Shown: positions 1 through 12,005 of the stretch, one piece after another
Position numbering within the stretch: position 1 is the stretch's first letter
Layout: the number at the start of each line of letters is the position of its first letter
Source of the DNA: Hypholoma sublateritium FD-334 SS-4
Lineage: Eukaryota > Basidiomycota > Agaricomycetes > Agaricales > Strophariaceae
Direction of reading: 5' to 3'
Assembly: GCA_000827495.1 (NCBI GenBank)
Contig: KN817523.1
Coordinates: 177,314-241,313, forward strand
Length of the DNA stretch: 64,000 nucleotides
Program-made: the position numbers and the translations under genes
The notes under the pieces: model-generated
Told to the model about the DNA's origin: nothing
Seen by the model: only the letters and a program-made list of their open reading frames with translations
Database searches by the model: none

Positions 1-263
1 AAGAAGATAGATGCACATGAAACAAGGGGCAAGTGATAGAGGAGATGGCGGAGATGAGGAAAGAAAATAGATGGGAAACGATGGCACCGTAACATCCGAA
101 GCTCATGTGACAGTCTCCGATGCTCACAGCAGCGGCAGCATCGAGAAGTACCCTCCTCTCAACAGCTTGTGTTAGGCAGCTCCTCACCTCAACCTCCCCT
201 TTTCACTTCGAAAAAGAGCTCTATTCTATATACCCAATACTACCTAATATCTATATCTTTGTA

Positions 264-2097
264 ATGGCTCCCTATACTGAGGCAAACAGTTTGGATTCTG
301 GCAGCAGCTTCGGTGCACATCAGTGCCCTCGGTGTCGTAACTTGCTTAAGCCAAGAATTGCAAAAGGCGGGCAGTTTCCTGGCCATGCATATATCCATGT
401 AAGTTGATTTTTGTTCCTATATGCGCTTACTGAATGACTTTATGGCATATACAGTGTATGCCCCCGTGTGGGTACCATTATGTATTTCCGAAGGGATCTC
501 CAGCCCCAAATACGTCTCAGAGCGCAACCTCGGCCCCTCTTCCTTTGTCAAACCCTCCTCCCAGTCAAATTTTGTGCCCAGTATGCAACAAGTCAGCTAA
601 TGGCAACTGCGCAAATCGGATGTGCAAGAGCGATTGCATCACCAATAAAGGCGGATGCCATTTGACTGACCACAAACCCCATCGCCTAAGCAAGCGCCAA
701 AAGCAAAAGGGAGCAGCTCCTCCGTTCACTCAGCCCTTGTCAATCCATCCACCAATCGCTGTTTCCTCTGTCAATGCACTGGCAGTGAGTGGGGTGGATA
801 GCGACCAAGATTTGTCAGAGGCTCAAGAGGAGGAGGAACTTCAGCGGGCTTTGGCTCTTTCTCTCTCTCAAGAGCATCTACCCAATGCTGATCTGGTCAC
901 TTTTCATGAACCAGAGATTGTACAGGTATGCATCGTCACTTATGAATACTGTCATATCTGACAAACGTGACCAGCCTATTCCCTCTACCCCACAACCTTC
1001 GACTGTGAGAACCGTTCCATATCACTCGAAGCCTATCACATGCCACATGAACAAGGATTGGATGAGGGAGCCAGAAGACCGAACCAAGCAGGCCAAGAAG
1101 GTCATGTCGCGGCTAGGATTAGACACAACTTTTACAATCGTGTTTTGGAGACGGGTATGTCTACTATATTATATCTAAAAAAGCATAGCTTTATCATTAT
1201 GGATAGGCCGATTTCCTGCCAACTATTCTTGCTGTTCATGACTGTCCACGTTGGCCAAAGTGGGTTCTCGAAGATTCGGTTGATCTTTTCCCTGAACTCA
1301 GATTTGACCCTCAAGATGCAGTAAGCACTAGAAAGCTTGAGTTCTACAGCTTCTATGCGAGTCAGTGGGTAGTTTGTACCTCAACGTTTCCGCATCAAGT
1401 TCGAAAAAATGGCTTTCTGTTACTTCGGCGCCGTGAAATTGCTGGCACCCTCGAGCAGTGTGCAGATTTTGACGTCTACAAGCAACTTGGCACGGAGGCT
1501 ATGCCCCATTTCCGTGATAACCTGGCCGGTGAACGCGCAGGTGTTCAGATGGCTCTTCAAAGCCGACATGTTACTCCTCTCAATGTTCTTGGTTCTGGCG
1601 ACACAGAAACAGGGTCCATCAGGCGCAAACGTCAACGAGAGGAAGATTCGGATGCTGAGGCAGGACCCTCATCATGGCATGAACCTCGGTTTGCAACTCC
1701 CTTTTCAGTTTCGTCATCATCTCCACCTTCATCTCCATCACCAGCACACTTGCTCCCTGTCACAGCTCAGGCTCCTGAGGCGGCTCCATCAAGTCCTTTG
1801 CGCGAGATACAACTATCTACCGTTCCTGCGAAAAAATGGCCTGAAACTGTATTTGCAGTTGACATGGTTCGTGTTTTTGAGCAAGTTGATTCTCCAGCCC
1901 TCAAGAAGGAGTACCCCCAGTTACGAGAACGAATTTTTGCTGTTCTTGGTCACCGTGTACCTGAGTCAACTTTCCAAGAGCAGCGTCGTCATTGGAGCCG
2001 AGCCTCTGAGCAAGAGCGGGTAGCCATTATCAAGGCTGGTCACTCATCGTCTGGTTTATGGCTCAATCTTCCCAAGCGTGGCCGTGCTCGTGTTTAA
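264..2097 (+). CDS. Zinc-finger/UIM protein beside KDZ transposase, 4 exons
   Basis: Exons 264-398, 455-925, 975-1154 and 1207-2097 join in frame through three short GT-AG introns to about 558 residues; the stop is 2095-2097. The N-terminus has CPRC, then HCMPPCGY across the first splice, followed by a cysteine/histidine cluster (CPVCNKSANGNC to GGCHLTDHKPH) that looks metal-binding. The stretch EEEELQRALALSLSQEH fits the ubiquitin-interacting motif. The middle is rich in aromatics, then comes a basic segment (RRKRQREEDSD), a serine/proline linker and a helical C-terminal block near residues 470-550. It faces the KDZ transposase tail to tail with 180 bp between stop codons, so I infer it is an accessory gene of the same element. 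I do not recognise an enzyme. An ordinary host gene beside the element remains possible. Confidence 0.7.
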
Positions 2098-2277
2098 TAA
2101 TCTGGGCTGTTGGCTGTGGTGTCTGGTATCTCTGTGTCCTCTCTTCTCTCCATTCGATTAGGCTGGCCCTTCTGAATTCACACTATAGCTTTGTAACATA
2201 TTGGTATGTATACTGTCGCTCAATATTCTACACTTTCAGTCGATTTGTATAAAAGATTTTTGTAGCCAAACTCTGTA

Positions 2278-4607
2278 TCAATCTTGAATAATACGCACAT
2301 TGTATCCTCGTTGGTCGTTACGTTTTAGTATTTCTATGTTTCGTAACCGACACATTTCATCCAGGAAAAAGTCATACTTTTCTGGGAGCATGTCACGACA
2401 TATTGGGAGATATCGGCCAAACCATGCATTGTGCTGTTCAGCAGCTGAGGAATTGAAGTACCATTTCCCCTCTTCGTCCAGAAGCTCGGGCGCATTGATT
2501 GGATTGCAGTAGCGTTGGCAGTACTCATGTGATTCCTTGTGCTTGTTTTTGAAATGCCACACGTCCACATACATTCCGATGTCCTGAAACCATGGATTCT
2601 TTTCGGCTTGTTGGCGTGCCAAACAATTAGAGTCATAGAATATATGCGCAGGTTTCCTTGCGCCGGGAACGGAAAATGCATTTTGCGTGAATCGCTAAAG
2701 CATACATCAGTAAATGTTACAGATAGAAACTTGAAGGAGAGTGTAACGGCCATACCAAAACGTTCGAAACAGCTTCCATTCCATACATGGTTGCACGAGC
2801 ATATATTACACCACATGGACGTATAAGAAATTGTTCGTCGCTAGTTCGACGGCAGCCAAACTGTGCTTTGAATACCCGACTACCAGCTGCAGGCTTTTCG
2901 GGGCACTTCAGGGGTTCAACAGTGTCGTTGTCTTCACCTATGTTTCCCAGATTCTGCTGCGCTCCCACATGAATATTACCTTGCTGATTAATCTCGTACC
3001 ACTCAAGATCTTCACGGTCGACATTGGGACCTCCAGCGGATTCCTCCACTGAAGTAGGCTGACGGTCCTGCCACTTCTGCGAGCGCTCCTTGAAAAGGAA
3101 TAAAGATGATCCCTTTTCGGTGTACTTCTGCTCAATTTTCTTGTGCTCTTCATTAACACATGTCTTCGAGGCATCACCTGAGGTTGGCGCATCACACCCT
3201 TGGATTGCACATTCATAATGCTTGCTGAAGTGGTCCCCGCAAAATTGGTGACGGTTATTCTCTAGATTCTTGGTGCAGGCAAAAACACCACAGCATGGGC
3301 GTCCCATGCATACTCCATCTCCGACAACGGTCTGACATTCACCTTGAAGCCTTTTAAGTAATGCGATAAGAGAATAGGTAATAGATCAGCCTACGAATTT
3401 CCCCGTCCTTCTCGTAAATCCGCAAACACTTGTCACATGCATGGTTGACTACGTCTGGCTGACCATAATGGATAATGTGCTCATTGCGCTCCTGCATAGC
3501 GTTCTTAAAGCGATCTGCTTGAACACCATTGTTCGGAACTTGTAATTGCTGGTGTGCTCGCCGCTTATCGTCAAGAAGGGAGTATATAACAAAGGAATCC
3601 CACACTTGACTGGTTGAGAGCCTGGTGACAAACTGCCAGTCTGTATCATTGACATAATCATGTCGCGAAAATGACATCTCATAAAGCTTTCCCAAGTTTG
3701 TCGCAGAAACCCTAGAATAATGTTTTAAACGCTAAGAGGTGCTGATAAGCGATGAGCACTTGCCATGCCACTAGCATATGGTTTATCCACATCTTTGCGA
3801 GCCTATCCTCAACATATTGATGCTCGCCAACTTCAATATACTGGGGAATTCCATGGTAGTATGTGCGGTACGTGTCCTGCACCACAAAGTTGTTATGGTA
3901 GGTCGAGTTACAGCCTGATGCAAATTATTAGTATACACCCTATATTTCTTTTATTTCGCGGTACCTGGACAATATAAAGTAACGGCCCATGCTGGTTGAA
4001 TACCATTTTCGAGCGTGTACACCACAATCCGTCGTGCTTTCGCCTTTTTCAAGATTATACCGTTCGTGCACTCAGAATTCACACAGGTGTTATTTGGAGG
4101 ATAGATAGTATAAGCAGCTATGCAGTTTACACGGTCTACAATGGATGTCATAGCATGTACTGGACACTCACTGAGCCCCCTTTCCCACCCAAACTGCTTG
4201 AACTTCATGTAATCTTCTTCTACCAGCATCGGGAGCCCATCCATGCCCCAAACATCACTCTTGAGACTGTCCCATATAACTTGCCCACTATTCTCAGGTA
4301 AGTCCAGTGCATCTTCGATGAAACGAGCAATGGTTGGCGGTAAGACGTCTGGAGGACAATCTCCAATTGACTGCTCCTGCGGCTGAGCGAGTAGAATGTC
4401 GTGCTTGATGGTACTGAGAATTCTTGCATACTGGAATAGCTTCCTCGCACCAAGACCAAGAAAGTTGAATGGGGCCATATAGTGAGAGAGGGGGTAGAGC
4501 TTAGGGAGGGCGACGAACAACTTGCCGTTGGTCGTGCGTTGACCCTCAGGACGATTTGTCAGCACCGCCGGAAAAAGCCGGCGTCGACGCAGCGGCATAG
4601 ATTCCAC
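2278..4607 (-). CDS. KDZ-family transposase with CxC5 and CxC6 cysteine clusters
   Basis: Likely exons are 4607-4172, 4135-3965, 3914-3764, 3711-about 3395, about 3350-2756 and 2694-2278. The CxC5-like part covers exons 1-3 (NNTCVNSECTNG, TLYCPGCNSTYHNNFVV). The CxC6-like part has VVGDGVCMGRPCCGVFACT followed by FCGDHF and C..CD. The last exon has FYDSNCLA, then MYVDVWHFKNKHKESHEYC and CNP, which match the KDZ catalytic region of basidiomycete transposases. Intron 3 appears to start with GCAAGT at 3763 (a GC-AG intron), which restores the frame AWVSATN. The exon 4/5 junction near 3350-3395 does not close in frame with a normal donor, so there is either a second unusual donor or a 1-nt frameshift. 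The start at 4607 lies in DNA shared with the tail of the neighbouring DUF6534 gene, so the true N-terminus is uncertain. Confidence 0.75.
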
Positions 4608-6131
4608 GTCCCGAAAGGACTCCCGTCGCCCCGCTGACCTGATCCCGCAGGTTCCATGTCGCTCTCCGTGCTCCCGTCTTCGCGCACGCCCCTGAAGTCG
4701 CCGGTCCCGCTCTCCAAAGGGGCGCGAGAGAAGCTGGAACCAGTGTCGCTGTCTCTGAGAAACACGATGTCCTGCGTCGCTCCAACCGAAGAAAAATGCT
4801 CAATCTGCTGCGCTTCTTCATTCCACAACGGCGCTGCGCACACAGCCGCATTCGATACCGGCTTGATGCGGCTGTTCAGGATAGCCACCAACGAATTGGA
4901 ATATGTCTTTGCTACAATCGAAGCGGGGATGAAGTAGTAGGATGGATGCTGAGGTAGATATACCAGGCTCAGAACAGTGCCTGCGGATAGTGCTAAAATA
5001 CACTGGTATTTAGCAATGCACAGGATGTACGGGTGGGAACATGAAGATCCTGACCAGTTACGCATCCTGTCGTAGTGGACAACCTCATCAGCTTTACTAT
5101 GATGTTGTGAGTGTTTTCAAAATTAGTGTCCCACTGATTCAACTGGGTTTGCGATTAGGCAGGTTGAAGCCGTCTAAGATATCGCTCACATGATATGTCA
5201 TTATTATGGCAATCACTGTATCGCAAGCAAAACTGCATCCTCCCCATATCTAAAAAGAGCCCTAAGCATTTTCTGAAATCAAAAGATGGAGCACAAGTAC
5301 TTACACCGATAGTAATAAAGGTGGAAATTCGAGTAAGTAGCCTGGATGCCAGGGCTGTGTATTTGAGCTGTACTGTCACAGCAAAAGCCGCAGAAAGCTG
5401 GCCCAGCGAGAGCTTGTAAATCATATCTGTTTAGAAACACTCTTGAATTGATATGGAAAATCACCCTTACGATGATGATAGCACCAACTGCACATTTTGA
5501 CTGTGTCAGCGCACCAGCGCGATAGCAGTAGAATCCTTCGCTAATGGATGCAACTACCAATGACCGTTTGGTTTCGCCTTGGTCAGCGGGAGCTTGAAGG
5601 TAAGTAATCATGCTGCATATACATACTCAGGCCGACCATCATTGGGATGGATATCCATAGCGTTCCAGTCTCACTCAGTGCAACGGGGCTGGAATACGCC
5701 GCGCTGTAATGTTGAATCACGTCATGGGTGAGTGTCGCTGTCTGAGTAGTCTCGAGCAGGAGCAACACGAATACAACCAACTTGTGCATACGGGGGTCCA
5801 TTTTGAATGCAATGTAATATAAATCTCGACAAAACGGTAAGGGAAATATTAGACGATTTCGGATTTATGCAAGAAATTACTCACAGGTCTGAACTAACAA
5901 GATACCAAATAGTATCCAATTTGCCATAGTTCCTAGGAGCTTATAGCCACGAAGGTATTAGATGGGCCGCTGTCAAGACTTATATGTGACAAGATATTGA
6001 GTGAAACGATTTACAATGGATGCTGCTCTGAAATTCAGAGTTTAGTAATACGCGGTATATAACATGGGGCAAGAATATCTGACTCACTCCACGGATAGAA
6101 CGGGAGGAGTAAAGGTACGTGAATTTGACAT
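4559..6131 (-). CDS. DUF6534-type seven-helix membrane protein, copy A
   Basis: Exon 1 starts at ATG 6131-6129 (MSNSRTFTPP), followed by a 13-nt micro-exon at 6015-6027 and an exon with GTMANWILFGILLVQ. The next exon carries LVVFVLLLLETTQTATLTHD, then further helical exons. The last exon has YSNSLVAILNSR, the signature block of the DUF6534 family, whose members are predicted seven-helix membrane proteins of unknown function. Other copies stop shortly after an F-R-x-x-S-E/D motif. This one continues past LRDSDTGSSFSRAP for about 45 residues through GC-rich R2-like repeat DNA to a stop at 4559, so its C-terminal tail is not family-like. That tail overlaps the proposed start of the KDZ gene in another frame. 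Exon joins were inferred from copy B. Confidence 0.7.
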
Positions 6132-6880
6132 TGCTTGAAAGCGATGATTTCTGTAGTGAAGTATTGTTAAATGAAAGGCGGTGCTCTCTTCAATTAATTA
6201 ATGAACGAGGAACTGGTAAAGCTCGTTTCCGTAACCTAAGCACATGTCGATACTCACAATACAATTATAGCCACCGTACGGTGTTATCTTTTTCCGGGCG
6301 ATACTACGTTGTCCGCCAGCGAATGTTAGGGAAATACTACGGAGGGTCAAGAGCAAGAGGGTTAGAACAGACTGCGCCTTAAAAGCCTTGTCTTCATCTT
6401 TGAATCGTTGATCAGTATGGGATCAGTGCCACTTGGTCAATGAATATGTCGATGGCTGTCTAGGAAACAGTCTCAACCGTAAAAATAGACACTTTCAAAG
6501 ATGTTATCTTCAAATAATCACGAATTATATTCCAGTGGTTCCAATTGCATTGAAAGAGAAGGAACTTCCTGAACAGAATATGATTCTTCTGATTGATACT
6601 ACAAAAATAGCGATAGAGCGACCCCCAAATGCGTCGGACTACATATCTATCTGATTCTGACACGTCCTGTAAGTTGCCTTACATGTCCTGTCTGAGATGT
6701 ACGTCTTGTTCGAACGGACTGTTGATCATTGCAGGTTTGAAAGCAGTTCGCTGATGATGGAAGACAAGCTAACCTACACTTGACTCATGACTGATACGAG
6801 CGAAGGGGGGGCATACCACCTTCGGTTAAATGCAGAGCACACACACATAGCACGCACGCATTTGTAATCGAGGTGGTCAA
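6132..6880. other. Upstream region of DUF6534 copy A, no gene recognised
   Basis: Balanced-GC sequence upstream of copy A. Short open frames exist, but none shows family features or a plausible exon chain. Other DUF6534 copies have partly similar upstream DNA. Confidence 0.4.
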
Positions 6881-7510
6881 TTAGAAACTGAGGGTGCCGC
6901 GCGCCGTCGGGAACAACTCAGCCTTTACACACGGTACGGGTTCTCGCACCGGCCGAAGCGCACTCAAGGAAATAGCATCGGCTGCGGATTCAGGCCGGTG
7001 AGCGCACAGAAACACGGCTCCACTCGCGCAGACCCCCCGTCCGAGCCGTACAGGCCCAGGAAACGGTACCGCTCCGCCTCGTCGGATCGCGCGCCATGGG
7101 TGGATGGGCGGCAAGCGGGTGCGTAGAAGCGACGCGCCGGGATGCTCGAGGCGGGGCTCGCGGGATGTCCGCGAGCTCAGCGCTCATCAGGCACCGCCAG
7201 CCGCACGCGCGGTGGGGCGCTCGTTGTCCTGCGCACGCGACGGTGCGGCGCAGACGAGTGTGTAGAGGAGCGCGAACAACGTGCTGGATGTACATGTAGG
7301 CGGCATCGATCAGCGCGCTATAGATGCGCCTATGGACGTACCTCGAGGATCGATCCCCCAGAACCACGGGCGCTCCGCGCCGCGTGTCAGGGCCCTGCGT
7401 GGGCTGGTCTGGGGCGCGGTATAGGAATCGAATAAAAGTGGGTCGCGCACGGGTCGGTGCGTCGATCGTGGTACTCATTGGGCGCCAATGTGTCGACAGT
7501 CGGTGACGTC
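6881..7510. repeat. GC-rich decayed sequence, possible Egt1-like relic
   Basis: Composition changes sharply to GC-rich near 6880. A short stretch near 7070-7130 (GCTCCGCCTCGTCGG and following) resembles the part of the Egt1-like gene near 59625-59690 in the same orientation. The end (7430-7510) resembles 21830-21860. Frames are broken throughout. The Egt1 link is weak. Confidence 0.35.
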
Positions 7511-7519
7511 TCCTTTCTG

Positions 7520-9200
7520 GTGTGAGGACCCGACATGGGCGCGTCCAGCAGTCGAAACGGAGCGTTTATCGCGCCGCTGGGGAGGCTGCGGGAGCTGCTC
7601 GGGCGCGCGAGAATAGTGCAGGCGGCCGGCGCGGCCGTGCAGGAAGTGCGCATGGACGCTGCGGAAGCGCACACCGTCGCGACGCAGGTCATACACTGCG
7701 TTGCGCAGCGGACACCTCGGGCATGAGCGCCGCCTATATGCGCCCGTGCGCACGCTGCGGCTCAGGATGGCCTGTGCGCGTGAGTAGGCGCTATCAATCC
7801 AGCGGGAGCTCGGGCGTTAGATCTGCAAACCGCCTGAGCCTAAGTTCCGGATATGGGCACGACGGGGCGGCGATACGAATCTTCATGCATGCATGAGGGA
7901 GAATGAGCGGGTGGGCAGGCGACGACGCGCAGTGCAAGGGGGTGTGAGCACTGGGGGCGCGACGGTGCGACGTCACGTCAGACGCCGATAACACGGATCG
8001 AGAGCGGTTCCGCAGGGGCTGTGGAAGCCAACAAATGAACGCAGAAGAGCAGGCGGGTCGAGTCGGGGGAGCGACGCGCGGGCGACAGGCGGGCTAAGCA
8101 GGCGATGCCCGAGCGCGCGATATAGTAGTCCCACAGGCTGGGCGGATGGACGTAAGCGAACAACATATACGCGAAAACGGCATGCGCGGGCGGTTTGAGG
8201 ATTCGCGTAGGTGGGCGGCGGATCAAGGGGTCGGCGCGACGGCGGCGACAGAGCGTCCGGACCTTTGTGCTAGCTAGGGGGCCTGGCGATCACGTACACG
8301 CATGCTGCGCGCTACGAAAAGCAGATAGGGATGTGCAGACAGAGGAAGGGAAGCAGCCAGGCAGGCGACGCGCGGCGGGACAAAGCGGGTATGCGAAAGC
8401 GTGGGTCCTCGACAGCGCGCGGACATGGGGGCGGACACGAGTGAGGCAGGCGGGCCAGCGAGCGATGTACTATTCAAGCGGTGCAGGGAGAGGGCGACGA
8501 GCGAGGCGTGCAGGTGTCGCAGTACGGGAGGGGGCGGCGTAGACGCGCGTTATATGCGCGAGCGCGACGTGTGCAGGCGCCTATGCGACTTCGGGACACG
8601 AGGTACGTGAGTGGCGAGCGAGGTTCATCTCCCGCGAGACAGGACGGGCAGCGTGGACGGGCGAATGGCGTGAATGGCGTGGGCGGGCGTCTGCGGGATA
8701 CGCGGCACGTTGGCTGTGAATGCAGTGCGCGTTACTGTTCGGCGATGAGCTGGAGACGGTGGCACGCAGCCGCCACGGGCGATGCTGTTTGTGAGTGCGG
8801 CGTCGCATGGCGGATAGAGCGGTAGGTTAGTATGTGCTATATCTTGGAGAGGGAAGTCAGCGTATCGACGATGAGTTGATGTTAGCTACTCACCCCGCCC
8901 AAGGAGACTGCAGAACCTGGGGTTGCACTCAACTAATCCGTTGCTACATCATCTCTTCCTCAGAGGTTCTTGCCACAAACAATATAGGATTTGTACGTGG
9001 TGACGGTAGAACCGGCTCGGCTATTTTCAGGGAGCGTCGATTGCGGGGCTTGTTTGGTATGCAGGTCGTCGGCCATAAGCGCATGCCGACTCTGTTCTTA
9101 TCCAGCTCAAATCCTTGTCAAATCCAGCGCAAATCCAGCGCGTTTGCAGCGCGTTCGAAGGTTTACAGAAATATCCTACCCTGAGATACTCATAAAATAG
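7520..9200. repeat. GC-rich dispersed repeat R1, copy 1
   Basis: This stretch shares ordered blocks with 13.6-14.8 kb, 21.8-23.15 kb and 33.7-34.8 kb, and partly with 16.45-16.87 kb. Markers are a block around GGCGCGGCCGT, GCGCGGACATGGGGG near 8420, GCCGCCACGGGCGAT near 8768, a splice-like CTCACC near 8890, and TCGGCTATTTTC then TTGTTTGGTATGCAGG near 9020-9065. Copies diverge, and none has an open frame across the blocks. It may be a decayed multicopy gene or a transposon. No family is recognised. Confidence 0.6.
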
Positions 9201-9269
9201 TAAATCTTACTCGCCCACAGGGCGGGAGGCGCGCGAGCTAGGGTCTGCGTAACTTGTAAGGGCCGGGAG

Positions 9270-10070
9270 CGAGCGCGCGCGCGCGCATGCGTTCAAGGGA
9301 GAGCCCAAGACGAGCCATCTGGCACATTGTATTCGTAAAATGCGAGCGATACGCCTGGCGTGCAATAGCAGCGGCAATATGAACGCTATGCACCAAGAAT
9401 AGAACGTGGACTGATGGTAGGCCGCGACGTTCGCACGACGTTCTGTTCGTCGACTACGATGACGATTACATAACGTCGGCCGCCCCAAGAACGTCGCCAG
9501 TGGAGACACGACAAGGACGAATGACCCAGGACGCCGTCTCCGATGCTCTTGCCTTGCACCACACACCGCCCACGTCGCCGCCACGCTCGCTGTAGGTGCG
9601 TCGGCCACGCCCTCCGTCGCCCCGTAGCCTCCACGACGCCCCTAAAATCGCGGGTCCCGCTCTTTGAGGACCCCGTAGCGCCGCGCCCACCAGCTGCTCC
9701 CCGCTGGCGCTGCCGCATGCGAAGTCCCTTGCTTGCATCGGCGAGGTCCAGACGTCTGCGGCAGCGCGTCATCCAGCCCAGTACGCGACTTCCTTCGCTC
9801 TAGGTACGCCCGCCGCTGCCTTCCGTCGCCCCCGCTCAACCCCATATGCAGTCACGCCGCCCTTCAGCTTCAGGCCTCCTCCCTCCACCCTGCGCGGGCC
9901 GCAACTCCGCGCCGCCGTCCTACGCAGCTCCCCTTCCCCTCCGCATTCCTTTCGTCGCGAACTCCGCCGTCCTCGCTCTCTGGGCTCTCGAGGACCCCGC
10001 TTCCCACCACGCGCACGCCGCCGCTCCACGCTCTGCGCTTTGCGCGCCTTAATACCCGGGACGCAGGATC
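9270..10070. repeat. GC-rich dispersed repeat R2, copy 1
   Basis: The hallmark block near 9427-9465 contains ACGTTCGCACGACGT then TTCGTCGACTACGATGACGA. It is followed by CCCCAAGAACGTCGCCAGTGG, and later by CGGGTCCCGCTCTTTGAGGA near 9650. The same order occurs at 14.8-15.16 kb and 24.4-24.75 kb, with shorter pieces at 28.80-28.87, 35.07-35.09 and 4.60-4.72 kb. It lies just after R1, as at 14.8 kb and 35 kb. A run of alternating CG sits at about 9273-9286. No intact ORF is seen. Confidence 0.6.
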
Positions 10071-10429
10071 GGCGGATTAAACAAGCGCGCCGGGGGTCCG
10101 TGGAACGTAGCGCAGCGCGTGCGAGTGCGCGGAGGGCTGTTTTCCATCAAACACCGAGGGCACGCGTGCGTGCGTACGAGGCCACGCACACGAGCGACGG
10201 GCCGCTGGCGCGCTGTTGAACGCACTGGGCATCTTTTCGCTTGAGGTCGAGACGCCGGCGCGTCCTTGGCGGAGGATAGTGTATTTATCCGTGTGCGCTA
10301 GATTCGCAGCCTGAGAGGCGGTTTCGGTGTGGGTAGGGGTCTGGCCGGGGAGACACGTTCGCTGCATGGGCTGGCTGGGAGGTCATCCGCCTCGATGCGC
10401 GCGGCGATGGTGACATAGACGTTGGCTGC

Positions 10430-10840
10430 TCAGCGCAGCGACGACGTCCGTGAGCTGCTCCTCCAAAGCAACGGCGGAACGGGGCGAACGTACCTTACGT
10501 AAATGGAGTACATATTAGCCCCAATGATCAAGATAGACAACTTATGCACCGCAATAAGGCATATCTTCGTCGAAAACGCGCTCCAAGATACCTCCCTCCG
10601 TGTTCCTATAGTAAAGCAGTGTGCGTTCAACGTGTCGGAGGAGATTTCGGCGATAGCGGCAAATTGTACGACAATATGCTTTATCGTATCGTCCGCTTTC
10701 TCGAAGCGGAATTACCTGATGGCGAAGAGCTGCGTCTGGTGCGGGCAAAACATGATGTGTCGCATATTCTGGGCCAAGTAGCGCGTTAGGAGAAGGTATT
10801 GGCCCGCACTGCGAGACAGGCCGACATAGCGGGAATAATG
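10430..10840 (-). pseudogene. Fragment of a multi-helix membrane protein gene
   Basis: On the minus strand, QYLLLTRYLAQNMRHIMF is followed by a small intron (GTAATTCC to ATAAAG, 37 nt). Then comes a hydrophobic exon starting HIVVQFAAIAEISSDTL and continuing through CFTIGTRREVSWSAF to LSILIIGANMYSIY, ending at a GTAAGG donor near 10500. The layout resembles the middle helices of basidiomycete seven-helix proteins. The neighbouring exons before and after it are not recognisable, so I call it a fragment. The exact family is not certain. Confidence 0.4.
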
Positions 10841-11039
10841 GATTAATGGCCTCTGGTGGAGGTGACGCGGGCATACTTACACCCGTCTGCGCATTCACAC
10901 CGGCCTGCGTTGTACTTCAAATACCACTTCACAACATTCTACACAAAACTCAATTATGCGCTGTCAACCGGCGTGCCCTCAGTAGATGCTTGATCCAGAG
11001 TCAGAGTTTGGTCAGAGTGGCAATGTGAGTCGGTATATT

Positions 11040-11570
11040 GGACTTGCTTGCGGGAGTTCAGCGTCTGGAGGCAGTGTTGTCATTCATACTTTTTGATCGA
11101 TACCTCTCCTGTTGCGCGCACTCGGGCCCTAGCTATCCACTGCGAGAATAGAATATCAGGGGTGGCGACGAGAAGCGATGTGACCACTGACGTCCACGTC
11201 CACGTATGGGCAGCCGGAGATGGGGTTCGCTTGCACAGACTCATCACGGGATATACATTTATCACACACCGTCGGCGCGAGGCAACAAAGGCCCAGAAAC
11301 AAGCGCCGCGGCACGACATGGCGCTCTGGTACCTCCGCGCGTCTCGACTCGCTGGCTGTGCGCTGCTGCCGCCGCCGCCGCCTCCCGCGATGCCCTCTAT
11401 GCGTCTGAAGGTATCGACATTTACGTGGCGCTGCTCGTGACTCCGTCGTTCAGTAGCCCTTTCATATCGATCCGGGGAAACGGGTGAGCTCACTCTATGT
11501 ATGCGCATCCCGTGCTTCTGAGTCCCCATGCCGCATTGCGTCGCTTCCTGTTCCAAACCCGGCGATGCAG
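11040..11570. repeat. GC-rich decayed segment R3, copy 1
   Basis: The stretch near 11390-11490 (CTGAAGGTATCGAC, later ATATCGATCCGGGG and GGGTGAGCTCAC) matches, block by block, 16330-16400 and 25540-25600. In the second copy this part reads like the end of an exon before a GTGAGC-type donor. Frames are broken. No family was recognised. Confidence 0.4.
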
Positions 11571-12005
11571 AATTGGCACCCCGTCCCGTCTATATTGGCC
11601 ATTCGCGGAACGATCGGCCTAACGAGAGACGAGAGTGTCTAAGTATAACATGACACAAGGAACGAAGAAAGAACGTATTGGGAGTTTGTCTCGACAGTAA
11701 TAAAAAAAAAGTCCTGCGTGATCGGTAAACGCTTGGTTCATCGCAGTCCCACCGCCGTCACTTGATGGTTGTGACAAATACAGATACCTGAGCTAATTTT
11801 CATCCTAACATTGCCTCGAGCGCGCTCACTCATGTGTAAGTCAACGTCCGACATCATTACTAAATCTAATAGTAGGATTTGAAACATGAAATCTTTGTCG
11901 ACGTACTTGCAGTTTCATGATCACGGGAACAATCGGAAGAGAATAGGAATAAAGACCTTGTTTCTGTCCTACACCACACTGACAGGGGGACCCTTCCTTC
12001 AAGCA

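Larger units (their letters stand above)
264..4607. mobile_element. KDZ-type DNA transposon (boundaries not resolved)
   Basis: The convergent pair of the zinc-finger/UIM gene and the KDZ transposase is the coding content. I could not find matching terminal inverted repeats or a target duplication. The left end may lie before base 264 and the right end near 4555-4610, where balanced-GC sequence gives way abruptly to the GC-rich R2-like repeat. Confidence 0.45.
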
